In this document: positions 63,860 to 64,000 of the stretch, piece after piece
Layout of the letters: each line of letters starts with the position of its first letter
Position numbering within the stretch: position 1 is the stretch's first letter
Source: Nostocoides sp.
GTDB taxonomy: Bacteria > Actinomycetota > Actinomycetes > Actinomycetales > Dermatophilaceae
NCBI GenBank assembly: GCA_016702415.1
Contig: JADJEA010000001.1
Span: 353,001 to 417,000, forward strand
DNA length: 64,000 nucleotides
Direction: 5' to 3'
Program-made: the position numbers and the translations under genes
The notes under the pieces: generated by a model
The model's input: only the letters and a program-made list of their open reading frames with translations
What the model was told of the DNA's origin: nothing
Databases searched by the model: none

Positions 63860-64000
63860 ATGCGCACCACCGTCACCCTCGATCCCGATGTCGAGCATCT
63901 TCTGCAGCGCCGCATGAGCGAAAAGAAGGTGTCCTTCAAGCGCGCCCTCAACGATGCGATCCGCGAGTCCGCCGCCGCGCGACCTGTGGTCCACGTCGAG
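63860..64000 (+). CDS. ribbon-helix-helix antitoxin-like protein, 3' partial
   Basis: Opens at ATG 63860 and runs off the window after 47 codons: MRTTVTLDPDVEHLLQRRMS and KKVSFKRALNDAIRESA. This is the beta-strand plus two-helix layout of VapB/RHH antitoxins. A VapC-type toxin would be expected just beyond the window. TATGCT upstream at 63848-63853 could be a -10 element. Confidence 0.7.
   Translation, partial: MRTTVTLDPDVEHLLQRRMSEKKVSFKRALNDAIRESAAARPVVHVE

Noticed and set aside
1..64000. tRNA, rRNA or riboswitch genes
   Set aside because: I saw no cloverleaf-like block, rRNA signature or known riboswitch core; absence cannot be proven by eye.

Overview
The window is a high-GC, gene-dense stretch of an actinobacterial chromosome. 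Two enzyme families that use cofactor F420 (a luciferase-like monooxygenase and a PPOX-type protein), arsenite methylation genes, a mycobacterial-type [NiFe] hydrogenase locus and 13E12/DUF222 HNH proteins all fit Actinomycetota. A decayed pair of DUF6318-like lipoprotein and PKD-like secreted protein suggests Intrasporangiaceae/Dermatophilaceae relatives; this is from memory and only tentative. A striking genome-style signature is the octamer GTATGCCG/CGGCATAC, which I count by eye about 85-90 times in 64 kb, roughly balanced between strands.

Layout. 0-10 kb: a BNR-repeat protein cut by the window edge, a small hypothetical, an F420-type LLM oxidoreductase with an acyl-CoA synthetase, a PPOX protein, the 5-oxoprolinase set pxpA-pxpB-pxpC behind a catalase, then a winged-helix protein and an orphan dehydratase-reactivase small subunit. 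10-18 kb: a sulfide/persulfide detoxification regulon made of a CstR-type sensor, sulfide:quinone oxidoreductase plus a small partner ORF, a thioredoxin-rhodanese fusion, a CstB-like persulfide dioxygenase-rhodanese and a TauE/SafE exporter. Four 16-bp ATACCC-N4-GGGTAT palindromes sit before its four transcription units. A two-component system and a DUF2202 protein, both with Met/Gly-rich segments, lie inside it. 18-25 kb: DUF2231-cytochrome b5 fusion, Fur-family regulator, GH13 enzyme, two internally deleted genes, and an arsenic cluster arsC-acr3-arsM with divergent arsR. 25-33 kb: ornithine cyclodeaminase-like protein, an HNH protein broken by a 20-bp duplication, a membrane protein, a large LuxR/MalT-type regulator, a double GNAT and a 2OG-Fe(II) oxygenase. 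33.3-35.9 kb: a patch of broken genes. 35.9-43 kb: an aromatic ring-cleavage operon of five overlapping or adjacent genes with a divergent TetR gene and paired candidate operators.

44-61 kb holds an uptake hydrogenase locus resembling group 2a (Huc-type). On the minus strand: a DUF1641/HucM-like gene, hucS, hucL, a maturation protease, TPR, NifU-like, Rieske, NHL-repeat, hypF, hypC, a SIS-HypC fusion, a GmhA-like SIS protein, hypE, hypC, hypD and DUF6390, mostly with 4-bp ATGA/GTGA overlaps. On the plus strand: an AraC-type regulator, hypA and hypB. An MFS transporter, a second HNH protein and the start of an antitoxin-like gene close the window.

A caution for any user: at least twenty conserved genes are split by one- or two-base indels, mostly in G/C runs, or by in-frame TAG codons. 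They are strongly concentrated in the hydrogenase locus, while about 2.1-21 kb and 36-44 kb are essentially clean. In most cases the protein continues with conserved residues in the other frame, so either unpolished sequence or very recent inactivation is likely. Coordinates given here span the repaired genes.
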